The position numbers were made by a program, and so were the translations under genes. DNA of 64,000 bases. Source: Streptacidiphilus rugosus AM-16 (GTDB lineage Bacteria > Actinomycetota > Actinomycetes > Streptomycetales > Streptomycetaceae). The DNA is taken from assembly GCF_000744655.1 (NCBI RefSeq), contig NZ_JQMJ01000004.1:6634001-6698000 (forward strand). The letters are read 5' to 3'. This document shows, one piece after another, positions 44,265 to 53,478 of this stretch (the stretch's first letter is position 1; every line of letters starts with the position of its first letter). Below the pieces are notes generated by a model. The model was not told the DNA's origin. It worked only from the letters and a program-made list of their open reading frames with translations, and did not search any database.

Positions 44265-45482
44265 TCAGCCCTGGCTGAGGACGACGTAGCCGGCTTCGCG
44301 GAGTTCCGCGACGACCGCGGCGCAGTGTTCGGTGCCCTTGGTCTCCAGGTGGAGGTCGACCTCCGCCTCGCCGATGCCCAGCTTCGGGTCCGTGCGGACG
44401 TGGGCCACGTCCACCACGTTCGCGTCGGTGCGCGAGAGCGCACCCAGCAGGGTGGCCAGCGCGCCCGGGCGGTCGTTGATGCGGAGCCGCAGCGACAGGT
44501 AGCGGCCCGCGGCCGCCATGCCGTGCCGCAGCACCCGCTGCATCAGCAGTGGGTCGATGTTGCCCCCGGAGAGGACCGCCACGACCGGGCCCTCGATCTC
44601 CGCGCCGTGCTCCAGCAGCGCCGCGATCGGGCTCGCGCCGGCCGGCTCGACGACGAGCTTGGCCCGCTCCAGGCAGAGCAGCAGCGCCCGCGCCAGCGCG
44701 TCCTCGCTGACCGTGAGGACCCCGTCCCCCAACTGGTTGATGATCTCGAACGGCACCTCTCCCGGCCGGCCGACCTGGATGCCGTCCGCCATCGTCGCGA
44801 ACCGCTCCAGGGTGACCGGGCGGCCCGCCCGCAGCGAGGGCGGGTACGCCGCCGCGCCCTCCGCCTGGACCCCGATGACCCTGACGTCCGGGCGCACGTG
44901 CTTGACCGCCGCGGCGATCCCCGCCATCAGGCCGCCGCCTCCGACGCCGACCAGGATGGTCCGCACCTCCGGGCACTGCTCCAGGATCTCCAGGCCCACC
45001 GTGCCCTGTCCGGCCACCACGTCGGGGTGGTCGAAGGGGTGGATGAAGACCGCGCCCGTCGTCTCCGCGTACTTCAGCGCCGCCGCCAGCGTGGCGTCGA
45101 AGTTCTCACCGACCAGGCGGACCTCCGCGCCGTAGTCGCGGGTGGCCGCGACCTTGGGGAGCGGCGCCGCCACGGGCATGAAGACGGTCGACCGGACGCC
45201 CAGCGTGCTCGCGGCGAGGGCGACGCCCTGCGCGTGGTTGCCGGCGCTGGCCGCCACCACGCCCGCGGCGTGCTCGACCGGCGAGAGCCCCGCGATGCGC
45301 ACGTACGCGCCGCGCAGCTTGAACGAGCCGGTCCGTTGCAGGTTCTCGCACTTGAGCTGGACCGGCGCGCCGATCAGGGTGGAGAGGTGGCGGCTGCTCT
45401 CCATGGGGGTGACACGGGCGATGCCGGAGAGCATCTTGTGGGCCCCCCGCACGTCGTCGAGGGTGATCGGCCAGGCGTTCAT
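44265..45482 (-). CDS. ilvA: Threonine dehydratase with C-terminal ACT domain
   Basis: This 405-residue PLP enzyme deaminates threonine to 2-oxobutanoate (and serine to pyruvate). The PLP lysine is Lys55 in GSFKLRGAY. The SAGNHAQGVAL (PLP phosphate) and VGVGGGGLMAG loops are present. A single ACT-like domain follows (about 330-405, LRINDRPGALATLLGAL). The short form with one ACT may be catabolic or biosynthetic; the isoleucine pathway role is inferred from context. ATG at 45482. Confidence 0.94.
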   Translation of the reverse strand: MNAWPITLDDVRGAHKMLSGIARVTPMESSRHLSTLIGAPVQLKCENLQRTGSFKLRGAYVRIAGLSPVEHAAGVVAASAGNHAQGVALAASTLGVRSTVFMPVAAPLPKVAATRDYGAEVRLVGENFDATLAAALKYAETTGAVFIHPFDHPDVVAGQGTVGLEILEQCPEVRTILVGVGGGGLMAGIAAAVKHVRPDVRVIGVQAEGAAAYPPSLRAGRPVTLERFATMADGIQVGRPGEVPFEIINQLGDGVLTVSEDALARALLLCLERAKLVVEPAGASPIAALLEHGAEIEGPVVAVLSGGNIDPLLMQRVLRHGMAAAGRYLSLRLRINDRPGALATLLGALSRTDANVVDVAHVRTDPKLGIGEAEVDLHLETKGTEHCAAVVAELREAGYVVLSQG

Positions 45483-45553
45483 AGGGTTCAGCCTAGGCCC
45501 TGGCGCGGATACGCTCGGAGAGCTCAGCCGAACGACAGATCGCGACGAAGCCG

Positions 45554-46036
45554 ATGTCTGAGAACCTCTCCCCTGCCGAGGCCCACTCCGCCGCGCCCAC
45601 GGACCTGCACGACCAGCTCCAGTACCAGGTGGCCATCTTCGCGCGCCGCGTCGAACAGGCCCGGATAGGAGCCCTGGGCGAGCAGCGGAACTCGATGGAC
45701 CGGGCCGCGTTCCTGCTGCTCAACAGGCTCGACCGGACCGGCGCGGTGGGCGTCAAGGCGCTGGCGCAGGCCATGGGCATCGACTCGTCCACGGTGACCC
45801 GGCAGGTCGCGCCGCTGGTCGACTGCGGGCTGGTGGAGCGGGTGCCCAACCCGGACGACGGCCGGGCGGTGCTGCTGGAGCTCTCCGAGGAGGGCCGGCA
45901 GCGGCTCCAGGAGGTCCGCGCCTCGCGCCAGGAGCTGATGCGGGTGCTGACCGACGGCTGGCCCGAGGAGGACCAGGAGGCCTTCTGCAGGCTCCTGACC
46001 CGCTTCAACCTGGCCATCGAGGCCCACCGCCCCTGA
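45554..46036 (+). CDS. MarR-family transcriptional regulator
   Basis: This 160-residue regulator has a winged HTH. Recognition-helix sequences include VKALAQAMGIDSSTVTRQVAPLVDCGLVERVPNPDDGRAVLLELSEEGRQRL, a MarR hallmark (the wing is DDGRA). It is divergent from ilvA and converges with metB. The ligand is unknown. Confidence 0.9.
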   Translation: MSENLSPAEAHSAAPTDLHDQLQYQVAIFARRVEQARIGALGEQRNSMDRAAFLLLNRLDRTGAVGVKALAQAMGIDSSTVTRQVAPLVDCGLVERVPNPDDGRAVLLELSEEGRQRLQEVRASRQELMRVLTDGWPEEDQEAFCRLLTRFNLAIEAHRP

Positions 46037-46090
46037 GCGCCCCCGAAGGGGCGCCAGGCGCGTACGGCTCGGTGCTCGGTGCTCGGCCTC

Positions 46091-47251
46091 TCAGCCCAGC
46101 GCCCGCTGCAGGTCGCCCAGCAGGTCGTCGACCGACTCGATGCCGACGGAGAGGCGGACCAGGTCGGACGGGACCTCCAGCGCCGAACCCGCCGCCGAGG
46201 CGTGCGTCATCCGGCCCGGGTGCTCGATCAGCGACTCGACGCCGCCGAGCGACTCGCCGAGCGTGAACAGCTCGGCCCGGTTGCAGACCTGGACCGCCGC
46301 CTCCTCGCCGTCGCGGTGCCGGAAGGAGACCATGCCGCCGAAGGCGCGCATCTGCTTGGCCGCGACCTCGTGGCCGGGGTGCTCGGGCAGGCCCGGGTAG
46401 AGCACCTGGGCGATCTTCGGGTGGCCGGTCAGGAACTCGGCGATCTTCGCGGCGTTGGCGCTGTGCCGGTCCATCCGGATGCCCAGCGTCTTGATGCCGC
46501 GCATCACCAGCCAGGCGTCGAAGGGCCCGGCGACCGCGCCCATCGCGTTCTGGTGGTAGGCCAGCTCCTCGCCGAGAGCGGCGTCGTCGGTGACCAGCGC
46601 GCCGCCGACGACGTCGGAGTGACCGCCCATGTACTTCGTGGTCGAGTAGACGACCACGTCCGCGCCGAGCGCCAGCGGCTGCTGGAGGTACGGGCTGGCG
46701 AAGGTGTTGTCGACGACCAGCAGCGCACCCGTGTCGTGCGAGATGTGGGCCAGGGCGGAGATGTCGGCGATGCCGAGCAGCGGGTTGCTCGGGGTCTCGA
46801 CCCAGATCACCTTGGTGTTGGGGCGGACCGCGGCGCGCACGCTCTCCGGGTCGTGGGTGTTGGCGACCGAGAAGTCCACGCCCCAGCGGGTCAGCACCTT
46901 CGCGAAGAGCCTGAAAGTGCCGCCGTAGGCGTCGTTGGGGATGACGATGTGGTCGCCGGGCTTGGTGACGGTGCGCAGCAGGCAGTCCTCGGCGGCCAGG
47001 CCGGACGCGAAGGCGAGGCCCCTGCGGCCTCCGTCCAGCGCGGCGAGGTTCTGCTCCAGCGCGGTGCGGGTGGGGTTGGCGGAGCGGCTGTACTCGTAGC
47101 CGCCGCGGAGTCCGCCGACGCCGTCCTGCTTGTAGGTGGAGACCTGGTAGATGGGGGTGACCACTGCCCCGGTCTGCGGGTCCGCCTCCTGACCGGCGTG
47201 GATGGCCAGGGTCTCGAAGGCGTAGTGCTGATGCTCGCTGTGCTCGCTCAT
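46091..47251 (-). CDS. metB: Cystathionine gamma-synthase/gamma-lyase
   Basis: This 386-residue PLP enzyme of the Cys/Met metabolism family has its PLP lysine at Lys206 in YSTTKYMGGHSD. The EYSRSANPTRTALEQNLAAL and PSNPLLGIADI motifs are typical. The family includes cystathionine gamma-synthase, gamma-lyase and O-acylhomoserine sulfhydrylase; motif spacing alone does not split them. With the cystathionine beta-synthase at 53479-54870 the window could encode reverse transsulfuration. ATG at 47251. Confidence 0.92.
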   Translation of the reverse strand: MSEHSEHQHYAFETLAIHAGQEADPQTGAVVTPIYQVSTYKQDGVGGLRGGYEYSRSANPTRTALEQNLAALDGGRRGLAFASGLAAEDCLLRTVTKPGDHIVIPNDAYGGTFRLFAKVLTRWGVDFSVANTHDPESVRAAVRPNTKVIWVETPSNPLLGIADISALAHISHDTGALLVVDNTFASPYLQQPLALGADVVVYSTTKYMGGHSDVVGGALVTDDAALGEELAYHQNAMGAVAGPFDAWLVMRGIKTLGIRMDRHSANAAKIAEFLTGHPKIAQVLYPGLPEHPGHEVAAKQMRAFGGMVSFRHRDGEEAAVQVCNRAELFTLGESLGGVESLIEHPGRMTHASAAGSALEVPSDLVRLSVGIESVDDLLGDLQRALG

Positions 47252-47405
47252 GAGGTCTGAGCGTAGTCCGGTCATCCCTGGTGACGGGGGAACGCGGCGG
47301 CCGGTACGATCCCGCTCGCCGTTCGCCGCGCGCAGCCCAGTGTCCGATCCTCGCCCGCCCTTCCTGGCCGACCTGCGCCGGCTCCATGCTCCGGGGGAAG
47401 ACCGC

Positions 47406-48911
47406 ATGCGCACCTCGTTCCGCGCCGTCCAGGCGCTCGCCCTGCTGATGGGCTTCTACCTGCTCGCACTGGGGGCGCTGGCGCTGATCGCGCTGGTGGA
47501 CTTCCTGGTCCTGGAGAACGCCTCGGACGGCTTCAACACGGGCGCGCTCAAGCTGGTCGCCTTCAGCGTGGTCGTGGCGATCCCGATCGCGCGCGGCGTG
47601 TTCTTCGTCCGCCGCCCCAAGGACGAGGCCCCGCCCGGGATCAGCGTCTCCGAGCAGCAGCAGCCCGAGCTCTGGGCCAGGGTGCGCACCCTGGCGGAGC
47701 AGGTCGGCACCCGCGCCCCGGCCGAGATCCGGCTGATCCCGCAGGTCAACGCGGCGGTCAGCGAGAACCCGCGACTGCTCGGGCTGATACCGGGCCACCG
47801 GCGGATGCTGATCGGCGTGCCGCTGCTGATCGGTCTGACCGAGCCGCAGCTGGACGCGGTCCTCGCGCACGAGCTGGGCCACTACAGCAACAAGGACACC
47901 CGGCTCGCCGGGATCACCGTGCGCGGCCGGCAGAGCCTCATCACCGTGGTCCAGCACGCCCGGGCGGCGGGTCGCGGCGTGACCGCGTCGGTGTTCGGCG
48001 CCTACGCCAAGCTCTACCTGCGCGTCTCCGAGTCGGTGAGCCGGCGTCAGGAGCTCTCCGCCGACCTGGCCTCCGCGCGGATCGCCGGGCGCGACCACGC
48101 GGCGGCGGCGATGCGTCAGCTTCCCGCGCTGGACCTGGCGTACGACTTCTATCTGGAGCGTTACGCGTCGGTGGGCTGGAAGGTCGGTTACCTGCCGCTC
48201 GCGTCGGAGTTCTACGGCGGCTTCCGCTCCCTGCTCGGCTCCGCGAAGCGGCAGGCCGAGCTGGACGAGATCCGGACCGAACCGCCGGTCAGGGAGACCT
48301 CGCCGTACGACTCGCACCCGCCCGTCCGGGAGCGCGTCGCCGCGTTGGAGGCGCTGCCCGCCGACGGCCGGGTGATCACGGGTCAGGAACGTCCCGCGCT
48401 CTCCCTGCTGCACGACGTGGACCACCTGCTCGCGGCCGTCGCGGCGGTGACGATGCCGGCGGACTCGGCCGGCAAGCGACCGCTGCCCTGGGACGACCTG
48501 GCCCGCGAGAGCGGTCGCGCGCACCTGCGGCTGGCGCTGGCCCCGCACTGCCCGCCGGGAGGCTCCGTCGACGGACTGCTCCCCTACCTGCTGGACGAGA
48601 TCGACCGCGAGGGCACCGGACCCGCGACGGCCCGGCTCCCGCGCTCCGCCGAGGCCGACAGGGCGAAGGGCCGCCCGGCCGAGGAGTCCGCCCGAGACGC
48701 GCTCCGCGGCCTGCTGAAGCGGCTGGCCCTCCTCGGCCTGCTCGACCAGGGTCGCGCCTCCTACGTCCTGACCTGGGACGAGCCCCTCCACGTCCACTAC
48801 GCCCCAGGCGTCGAGGAGTCCCTCTCCACCGCCCTCGACGCCGCCGTCACCGACGCCCCCACCACCGCCCCCCTCCGCGCCCTCCTGGCTCCCACCCACT
48901 CCCAGGGCTGA
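47406..48911 (+). CDS. M48-family zinc metallopeptidase with N-terminal membrane segments
   Basis: This 501-residue protein has two N-terminal hydrophobic helices (about 8-32 and 48-68). A peptidase M48/HtpX-like domain follows with AVLAHELGHYSNKD (His155, Glu156, His159) and RRQELSADLASAR (third ligand Glu about 217). A helical C-terminal region (about 300-500) has no recognised fold. It probably degrades or processes membrane proteins. The ATG at 47406 follows GGGGGAAG. Confidence 0.88.
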   Translation: MRTSFRAVQALALLMGFYLLALGALALIALVDFLVLENASDGFNTGALKLVAFSVVVAIPIARGVFFVRRPKDEAPPGISVSEQQQPELWARVRTLAEQVGTRAPAEIRLIPQVNAAVSENPRLLGLIPGHRRMLIGVPLLIGLTEPQLDAVLAHELGHYSNKDTRLAGITVRGRQSLITVVQHARAAGRGVTASVFGAYAKLYLRVSESVSRRQELSADLASARIAGRDHAAAAMRQLPALDLAYDFYLERYASVGWKVGYLPLASEFYGGFRSLLGSAKRQAELDEIRTEPPVRETSPYDSHPPVRERVAALEALPADGRVITGQERPALSLLHDVDHLLAAVAAVTMPADSAGKRPLPWDDLARESGRAHLRLALAPHCPPGGSVDGLLPYLLDEIDREGTGPATARLPRSAEADRAKGRPAEESARDALRGLLKRLALLGLLDQGRASYVLTWDEPLHVHYAPGVEESLSTALDAAVTDAPTTAPLRALLAPTHSQG

Positions 48912-49277
48912 CCTGCCGCGCGGGGCACCTGCCGCCGCGGTGGTGGTGTTGCCGAAGTGACCGGCCGCGTTGACCCCCTCGTTCGCGAGCCGGTCGCCGG
49001 ACGCGGCCGGCGGTCGGCGGGTGCCGGCGCGGTCCTTCGGGGCCCACATGGGCCCGCACCGAAGCCCGGGCATGGGGCACGGCCCTCCGGCCCTCCGGCC
49101 GCCGGCCTCCGCGATCCGGCTCGGCCCGCGAGGCGGCCCCGCACCGAGCCGACCCTCGGCCAGGTCCCGGCTCCGCGCCCGAAGGCAAACGTGTGGGCGA
49201 AGGCTGAACACGCCTGGCCGGAGCCGGGAACGGACGTCGCGCGGTGATAGCGTGCGGCGATCTCAGGAGGGTTCCTC
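48912..49277. other. Intergenic stretch without a recognisable gene
   Basis: This is 366 bases of high-GC sequence with repeated GGCCCTCCGGCC-type motifs near 49080-49100. Several short frames exist but none has the codon bias or a ribosome site of a gene. A promoter for the SMI1-family gene is expected near the right end. CAGGAGG at about 49264 is its ribosome site. Confidence 0.5.
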
Positions 49278-49889
49278 ATGAAGCTCAGCCCGCACGTCGC
49301 CGCACTGCTCGACGTCGCACCCGCCGATCACGGCGCGGACGAGGGCGTCGACTGGGCGGCCGTCGAAGCGGCATTCGGCCGGGCCCTGCCGTCGGACTAC
49401 GTCGCGTTCATGGCCTGCTACGGCGCGGGGGACTTCGGCGACGTGCTCGGCATCGTGCCGCCGCTGCCGGTTCCGACGCCCGAGTGGGAGGTCGGCAGCG
49501 TCGCCGAGTCGCGCGGTGACGCCGACTACCTCTGGCAGGTCGACCCGCCGCGGCGGGCGCTCGACCTCGACCCGGCGCAGTTGCTGGAGTGGGGCCACAC
49601 CTGCGGACCCGACGCGCTCTACTGGTTCACCGCCGACCCGAACCCGGACCGGTGGCCCGTGGTCGTCCGGGGCCGTCACACCGAGGACAACTGGGCCCGG
49701 TACGACTACGGCATGGTCGAGTTCCTGCACCGGTTGCTCACCGGGCGGTTCGACCCCTGGCCGCTCAGCGTGACCTGGGAGGGCCCGCTGACCTACGTCC
49801 ACTGGCGTGAGCAGCAGCGGCGCTGGCTGACCGGCCTGGACCCGATCTCCGGGGAACGGGACGAAAGGGCTGCTCAGCCCACCCATTGA
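49278..49889 (+). CDS. SMI1/KNR4-family protein
   Basis: This 203-residue protein opens with VDWAAVEAAFGRALPSDYVAFMACYGAGDFGDVL, a SUKH/SMI1-KNR4 N-terminal signature. It continues with TCGPDALYWFTADPNPDRWPVVV. SUKH proteins are often immunity proteins to polymorphic toxins, but some are not. No toxin or secretion gene is adjacent here, so function is open. ATG at 49278 after CAGGAGG. Confidence 0.8.
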   Translation: MKLSPHVAALLDVAPADHGADEGVDWAAVEAAFGRALPSDYVAFMACYGAGDFGDVLGIVPPLPVPTPEWEVGSVAESRGDADYLWQVDPPRRALDLDPAQLLEWGHTCGPDALYWFTADPNPDRWPVVVRGRHTEDNWARYDYGMVEFLHRLLTGRFDPWPLSVTWEGPLTYVHWREQQRRWLTGLDPISGERDERAAQPTH

Positions 49890-49944
49890 CGCCCGCGCGG
49901 GACAAGCCCCGGACGGCGCAGTGCCGATCGGATACTCTCGCGCG

Positions 49945-50964
49945 GTGAGCCAGACACCCGTCCCTCCCTCCATAGGCCACGGCTTCGCCCCCGCCCCGGT
50001 CCCGCCCGCCCCCGCGCGGCCGAGGACGAGCGCGGCCGCGGTGATCGCGCTGGTCGCCGCCGCGCTCGCGCTGGTGCCCGTCGCCGTCGTGATGGGGATC
50101 GTCGCGCTCTTCCGGATCCGGAACCAGGAGCTGCGCGGGAAGCGGGCCGCCGTCGTGGCCCTGTCGCTCAGCGCCGGCTGGATCGCGCTCGCCATGATCG
50201 GGATCATCGGCACGGCGGCGTACGTGGGATCGACGCAGGGCCCGGTGAGCGCCTTCGCAGTCGGCAGTTGCTACGACTACGTCAGCGGCCACGACGCACG
50301 CGCGGGCATTCACACCGTCGACTGCGGCGGAGCCCACGACGGACAGATCGTCGGGCGCGTCACGTTCGCCGGGAGCTTTCCCGGCCAGGAGCAGGCCACC
50401 GAGGAGTCCGTGGTCGGCTGCACCACGGACGCGGCCCGCCGGATCGTGGACGTCGGCCAGCTCGACGAGGTGGCCAGGGTCAGCACCTACGTGCCGACCC
50501 AGACCGCGTGGGACAACGGGGTGAAGTCCGCCACCTGCGTGCTGGTCGACAGCGACGGGACGCCCCGCTTCGACGACGCGCTGGACCGCACGGACATGAC
50601 TCCGGCTCGTTCGACCGTGCTCGCGCTCACCAACGAGTCCGCCCTGCTGCGGCTGAAGCTCCGCTACCTGACCGGAACGGTCTGGCGGGACGCCGTCGTC
50701 CTGGAGCGGCGGCTCGCGGTCGTGGACCGGGCCGAGGCCGCTGCCCTGACCCGGCTGGCGAACACTCCGCCCGAGGGCGGCCGCGCCGACCTTCCGACGC
50801 TGCTGCGCCGGCTCGCGACGGAGGATCTCCGCGAGGTCCCCGTCGCCGAGAACGCCGCCGCGCGGACGACCGACCCGGACAGCTGGCGGAAGCTCGCCGT
50901 GGCCGGAAAGATCACCTCGTCCCACGCCCTGACCGCCTACCAGGACCTGCGGCTGGCGCTCTGA
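49945..50964 (+). CDS. Septum-formation-like/DUF4190 membrane protein
   Basis: This 339-residue protein has a Pro-rich N-terminus, two hydrophobic helices (about 32-55 and 72-95) enclosing FRIRNQELRGKRAA as in DUF4190 proteins, and an extracytoplasmic domain of Septum_form type (SCYDYVSG, HTVDCGGAHDGQIVG, repeated cysteines). GATACT at 49931-49936 lies only 8 bases before the GTG at 49945 and there is no ribosome site, so the transcript may be leaderless. The exact role is unknown. Confidence 0.75.
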   Translation: MSQTPVPPSIGHGFAPAPVPPAPARPRTSAAAVIALVAAALALVPVAVVMGIVALFRIRNQELRGKRAAVVALSLSAGWIALAMIGIIGTAAYVGSTQGPVSAFAVGSCYDYVSGHDARAGIHTVDCGGAHDGQIVGRVTFAGSFPGQEQATEESVVGCTTDAARRIVDVGQLDEVARVSTYVPTQTAWDNGVKSATCVLVDSDGTPRFDDALDRTDMTPARSTVLALTNESALLRLKLRYLTGTVWRDAVVLERRLAVVDRAEAAALTRLANTPPEGGRADLPTLLRRLATEDLREVPVAENAAARTTDPDSWRKLAVAGKITSSHALTAYQDLRLAL

Positions 50965-51009
50965 CCGGGTGCGTGGGCAAGCGGTCGACGCCGTCGCGCC
51001 GGCCGCCGC

Positions 51010-52236
51010 TCAGACCGCGCTGCCGGCCTTCCAACTCGTCCAGTCGAGGTTCCAGCCGTTCAGGCCGTTGGCGGGGCTCACGGTCCGGTCGCCGGAGTTG
51101 ATGACCTCGACCACGTCGCCGACCATCGAGCTGTTGTAGAACTTCGCCGCCGGCGTGCTCGGGTCGCCCGCGCCCTTGGCGTCCTGGAGGCCGACGCAGC
51201 CGTGGCTGGTGTTCTCGTTGCCGAAGATGCCCGAGGACCAGTAGTTCCCGTGGATGAAGGTCCCGGAGGTGGTCAGCCGCTGCGCGTGCGGGACGTCGGC
51301 GATGTCGTACTCGCCGCCGAGGTTGACCGTCCGTGAGTCCATCCGGGTCTGCAGCAGCTTCTCCGAGATCACCATCTTGCCCGCCCAGGTGGTGTGCTCG
51401 GGGCTGCCGCCGGAGATCGGGAAGGTCTGCGCGACCTCGCCGTCCCTGGTCACGGTGAGCTGATGGCTGGCCAGGTCGGCGACGCTCGTCTGGCTGCGGC
51501 CGATGGTGAAGCTGACCGTCCTGGCCTGGGTGCCGAAGCGGCCCTTCGCGCCCTCGACGTCCTTCAGGGCCAGCGTCAGGGTGACCCTGGTGCCCGGCTT
51601 CCAGTACTCCTGCGGGCGGAAGTCGAGCCGGTTGTCGCCGAACCAGTGACCGACGATCTCCACCGGCGGTTCTGCGGTGACCGTGACCGCCTTCTGCACC
51701 GCGGCCTTGTCGGTGATCGCGTTGTCGAAGGTGATGGTCACCGGCATTCCGACGCCCACCGTGGTGCCGTGGTCAGGGTTGAACGTCCCGACGAAGGCCT
51801 TGACCGGCCTGCCGGTGCTGAAGCCGCTGGCGGTGGTGCCGGTGGTGCCCTCGGTGTCCTTGGAGACCGCCGCGAGCTTGTACGAGCTGCTGGAGGCCAG
51901 CCTCCCACTGCTGGTCCAACTGGTCCTGTCGGCGGAGAGCTGACCGGGTATCTGCTTGCCGTCGGGGCCGGTGAGCGAGACGGACTCCAGTGTTCCCAGG
52001 GCCACCCTCACGGTGACCGGCGCCGTCATGTCGGCGCCGGTCGCGCCGTTCTTGGGGGTGACCGTGACGGTGGCCTTCGTGACCTTGGCGGGAGCGGAGG
52101 CGCCGTCCCGGCCCCCGTTCGCCCCGTCGCCGGAGCCCTTCGAGTCGGGGCCCGAACAGGCCGCCACGAGCAGCACCGGAGTGCCCACCATCCCGGCCAC
52201 CACGGATCGCCGGGTCCACTGTGCCGCTGTCGTCAT
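51010..52236 (-). CDS. L,D-transpeptidase lipoprotein with Ig-like domains
   Basis: This 408-residue exported enzyme forms 3-3 cross-links in peptidoglycan. It starts with a twin-Arg-containing signal (TRRSVVAGMVG) and lipobox VAAC (Cys27), so it is lipid-anchored. Ig-like domains (about 45-265, with TVTPKNGATGADM and TGRPVKAFVGTFNPDHGTTVGVGMPVTITFD) precede the YkuD domain. Catalytic His and Cys are in FIHGNYWSSGIFGNENTSHGC. ATG at 52236. Confidence 0.94.
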   Translation of the reverse strand: MTTAAQWTRRSVVAGMVGTPVLLVAACSGPDSKGSGDGANGGRDGASAPAKVTKATVTVTPKNGATGADMTAPVTVRVALGTLESVSLTGPDGKQIPGQLSADRTSWTSSGRLASSSSYKLAAVSKDTEGTTGTTASGFSTGRPVKAFVGTFNPDHGTTVGVGMPVTITFDNAITDKAAVQKAVTVTAEPPVEIVGHWFGDNRLDFRPQEYWKPGTRVTLTLALKDVEGAKGRFGTQARTVSFTIGRSQTSVADLASHQLTVTRDGEVAQTFPISGGSPEHTTWAGKMVISEKLLQTRMDSRTVNLGGEYDIADVPHAQRLTTSGTFIHGNYWSSGIFGNENTSHGCVGLQDAKGAGDPSTPAAKFYNSSMVGDVVEVINSGDRTVSPANGLNGWNLDWTSWKAGSAV

Positions 52237-52363
52237 CGGGTCTGCTCCTGCCGTCGCCCACTGCCTGTCCATGTCCGGCTTATCAGACTAAACAGGACAG
52301 GCAGCAGAAGCCCAATTCGGACTTTTCAGACAGCTCTCATCTGACGCGACGTCGGGGCGGGGG

Positions 52364-52711
52364 TCACTCCTCCTCGCCGGCCTCGCTGAGCTCCCAGTCC
52401 TCGTTCTCCTCGTCGTAGTCCACGGGCTGCGTCTCCCAGCCGGCCTCGGCCAGCTCGACGCCCGGGATTCCCTCCAGCATCGCGACCGGGTCGACGAAGT
52501 GGGCGATTGCGCCACTCGGGTCGATGTTGATGGCCTCGACGGCCTCGGCCCGCTCGTCGTCCTCGAGGTACTCGTCGTTCTCGACCTGCTCCAGCGCCGC
52601 GGCCTGCAGCGCCTTCTCGTCGACGACCTCGACGATCAGCTCGATCTGGAGCCGGATGAAACGGGGGGCGTCCTCGACCGAAGGGGTGGCGTCGCCGCTC
52701 TGAGTAGTCAT
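52364..52711 (-). CDS. Hypothetical acidic protein
   Basis: This 115-residue protein is very acidic (C-terminal VDYDEENEDWELSEAGEEE). Its N-terminus is amphipathic (FIRLQIELIVEVVDEKALQAAALEQVE) and could form a coiled coil. No catalytic motif is seen and I do not recognise the family. It is close to the L,D-transpeptidase gene on the same strand (about 128 bases upstream of its ATG). Confidence 0.65.
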   Translation of the reverse strand: MTTQSGDATPSVEDAPRFIRLQIELIVEVVDEKALQAAALEQVENDEYLEDDERAEAVEAINIDPSGAIAHFVDPVAMLEGIPGVELAEAGWETQPVDYDEENEDWELSEAGEEE

Positions 52712-52830
52712 GGCCCGAGCCTATCCAAAGGCCGATCGGCTGATTAGCATCGTCCGGACCAGCACGTCACGGGGGTCGTGCGAGTGAGTCCGCCGCGTAC
52801 GACGACGTACCCGAAGCACGAGGAGCGCCC

Positions 52831-53091
52831 GTGGGCCGCCGCCATCTCACCACCACCGCCGTCGCGGCAGGTATCGGCACCGCGTTCACGCTCGCACTGG
52901 TCCCCTACGCGTCGGCCTCCGTCTCGGACCGGACGCCCGCCGCACCGACCGCGTCCGTCGTGTCGAACGCCGTGGTCACCACCGCCGCGGCCGACCCGAC
53001 CCGACCCGACGCCACCCCCTACCTGGTCGGCGGAGCGGGCTTCCTGCTGGCGGGGGCGGGTCTCGTCGTCGTGCTGCGCCGTACCGGCTGA
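52831..53091 (+). CDS. Small secreted/membrane-anchored protein
   Basis: This 86-residue protein has an N-terminal signal (TTTAVAAGIGTAFTLALVPYASA), a short Ala/Thr/Pro-rich extracytoplasmic part, and a C-terminal hydrophobic helix ending in RRTG (YLVGGAGFLLAGAGLVVVLRRTG). The layout resembles a sortase substrate, but no LPXTG/LAXTG motif is visible; PDATPY stands in its place. GTG start. Function is unknown. Confidence 0.65.
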   Translation: MGRRHLTTTAVAAGIGTAFTLALVPYASASVSDRTPAAPTASVVSNAVVTTAAADPTRPDATPYLVGGAGFLLAGAGLVVVLRRTG

Positions 53092-53117
53092 CCTCGCCGA
53101 ACACCCCCGAACACACC

Positions 53118-53147
53118 AGCAGGGCCGGCCCGAGGGCCGGCCCTGCT
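53118..53147 (+). terminator. Terminator hairpin after the small secreted protein
   Basis: AGCAGGGCCGGCC (53118-53130) and GGCCGGCCCTGCT (53135-53147) form a perfect 13-bp stem with a 4-base loop. It lies 27 bases after the stop codon. A GTCTCC follows, without a long T-run. Confidence 0.8.
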
Positions 53148-53478
53148 GTCTCCGTCAGGTTCCCCCACCCGGGAACGCGGAGCTGGTGCCGCGGGGGCCG
53201 CACCCCGTCGGACGAACCGACAGGGGCGGGACGACGGCATCCCCACGGACGGACGCGGCCGGCCGGGTCAGGGCCGTCCGACGCGTCCTGGTGACGGCGG
53301 AGTCAGGGAGCCGCTCCGTTCCCCGCTGTCACCACGCTCGGCTTTCTTGCCGTGACAAGAACAATGCCCGAGCCTTGTTAACCACGTGCTGCCGGTACGT
53401 GACGCCTACGTACCATTTGGACACACTTATGTGACAGCCCGACTGCGCGGCCGTCCGGGTGCCCGACCGCGCGTGCGG
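53148..53478. other. Intergenic stretch; short inverted repeat GGTACGT
   Basis: I see no gene in these 331 bases. An AT-rich part at about 53330-53440 contains GGTACGT (53394-53400) and ACGTACC (53408-53414) with a 7-base spacer, a possible operator. The stretch is downstream of the small protein and, on the other side, downstream of the minus-strand cystathionine beta-synthase gene, so promoter function is not obvious. Confidence 0.4.

Noticed and set aside
46005-49211. Minus-strand frame of about 1068 codons over metB and the M48 gene
   Set aside because: It is antisense/out-of-frame to genes with clear motifs and is Arg/Ala/Gly-rich with no domain.
49278-49889. Polymorphic toxin-immunity locus based on the SMI1/SUKH gene
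   Set aside because: No toxin, WXG100 or secretion gene is adjacent; a lone SUKH protein is not enough.
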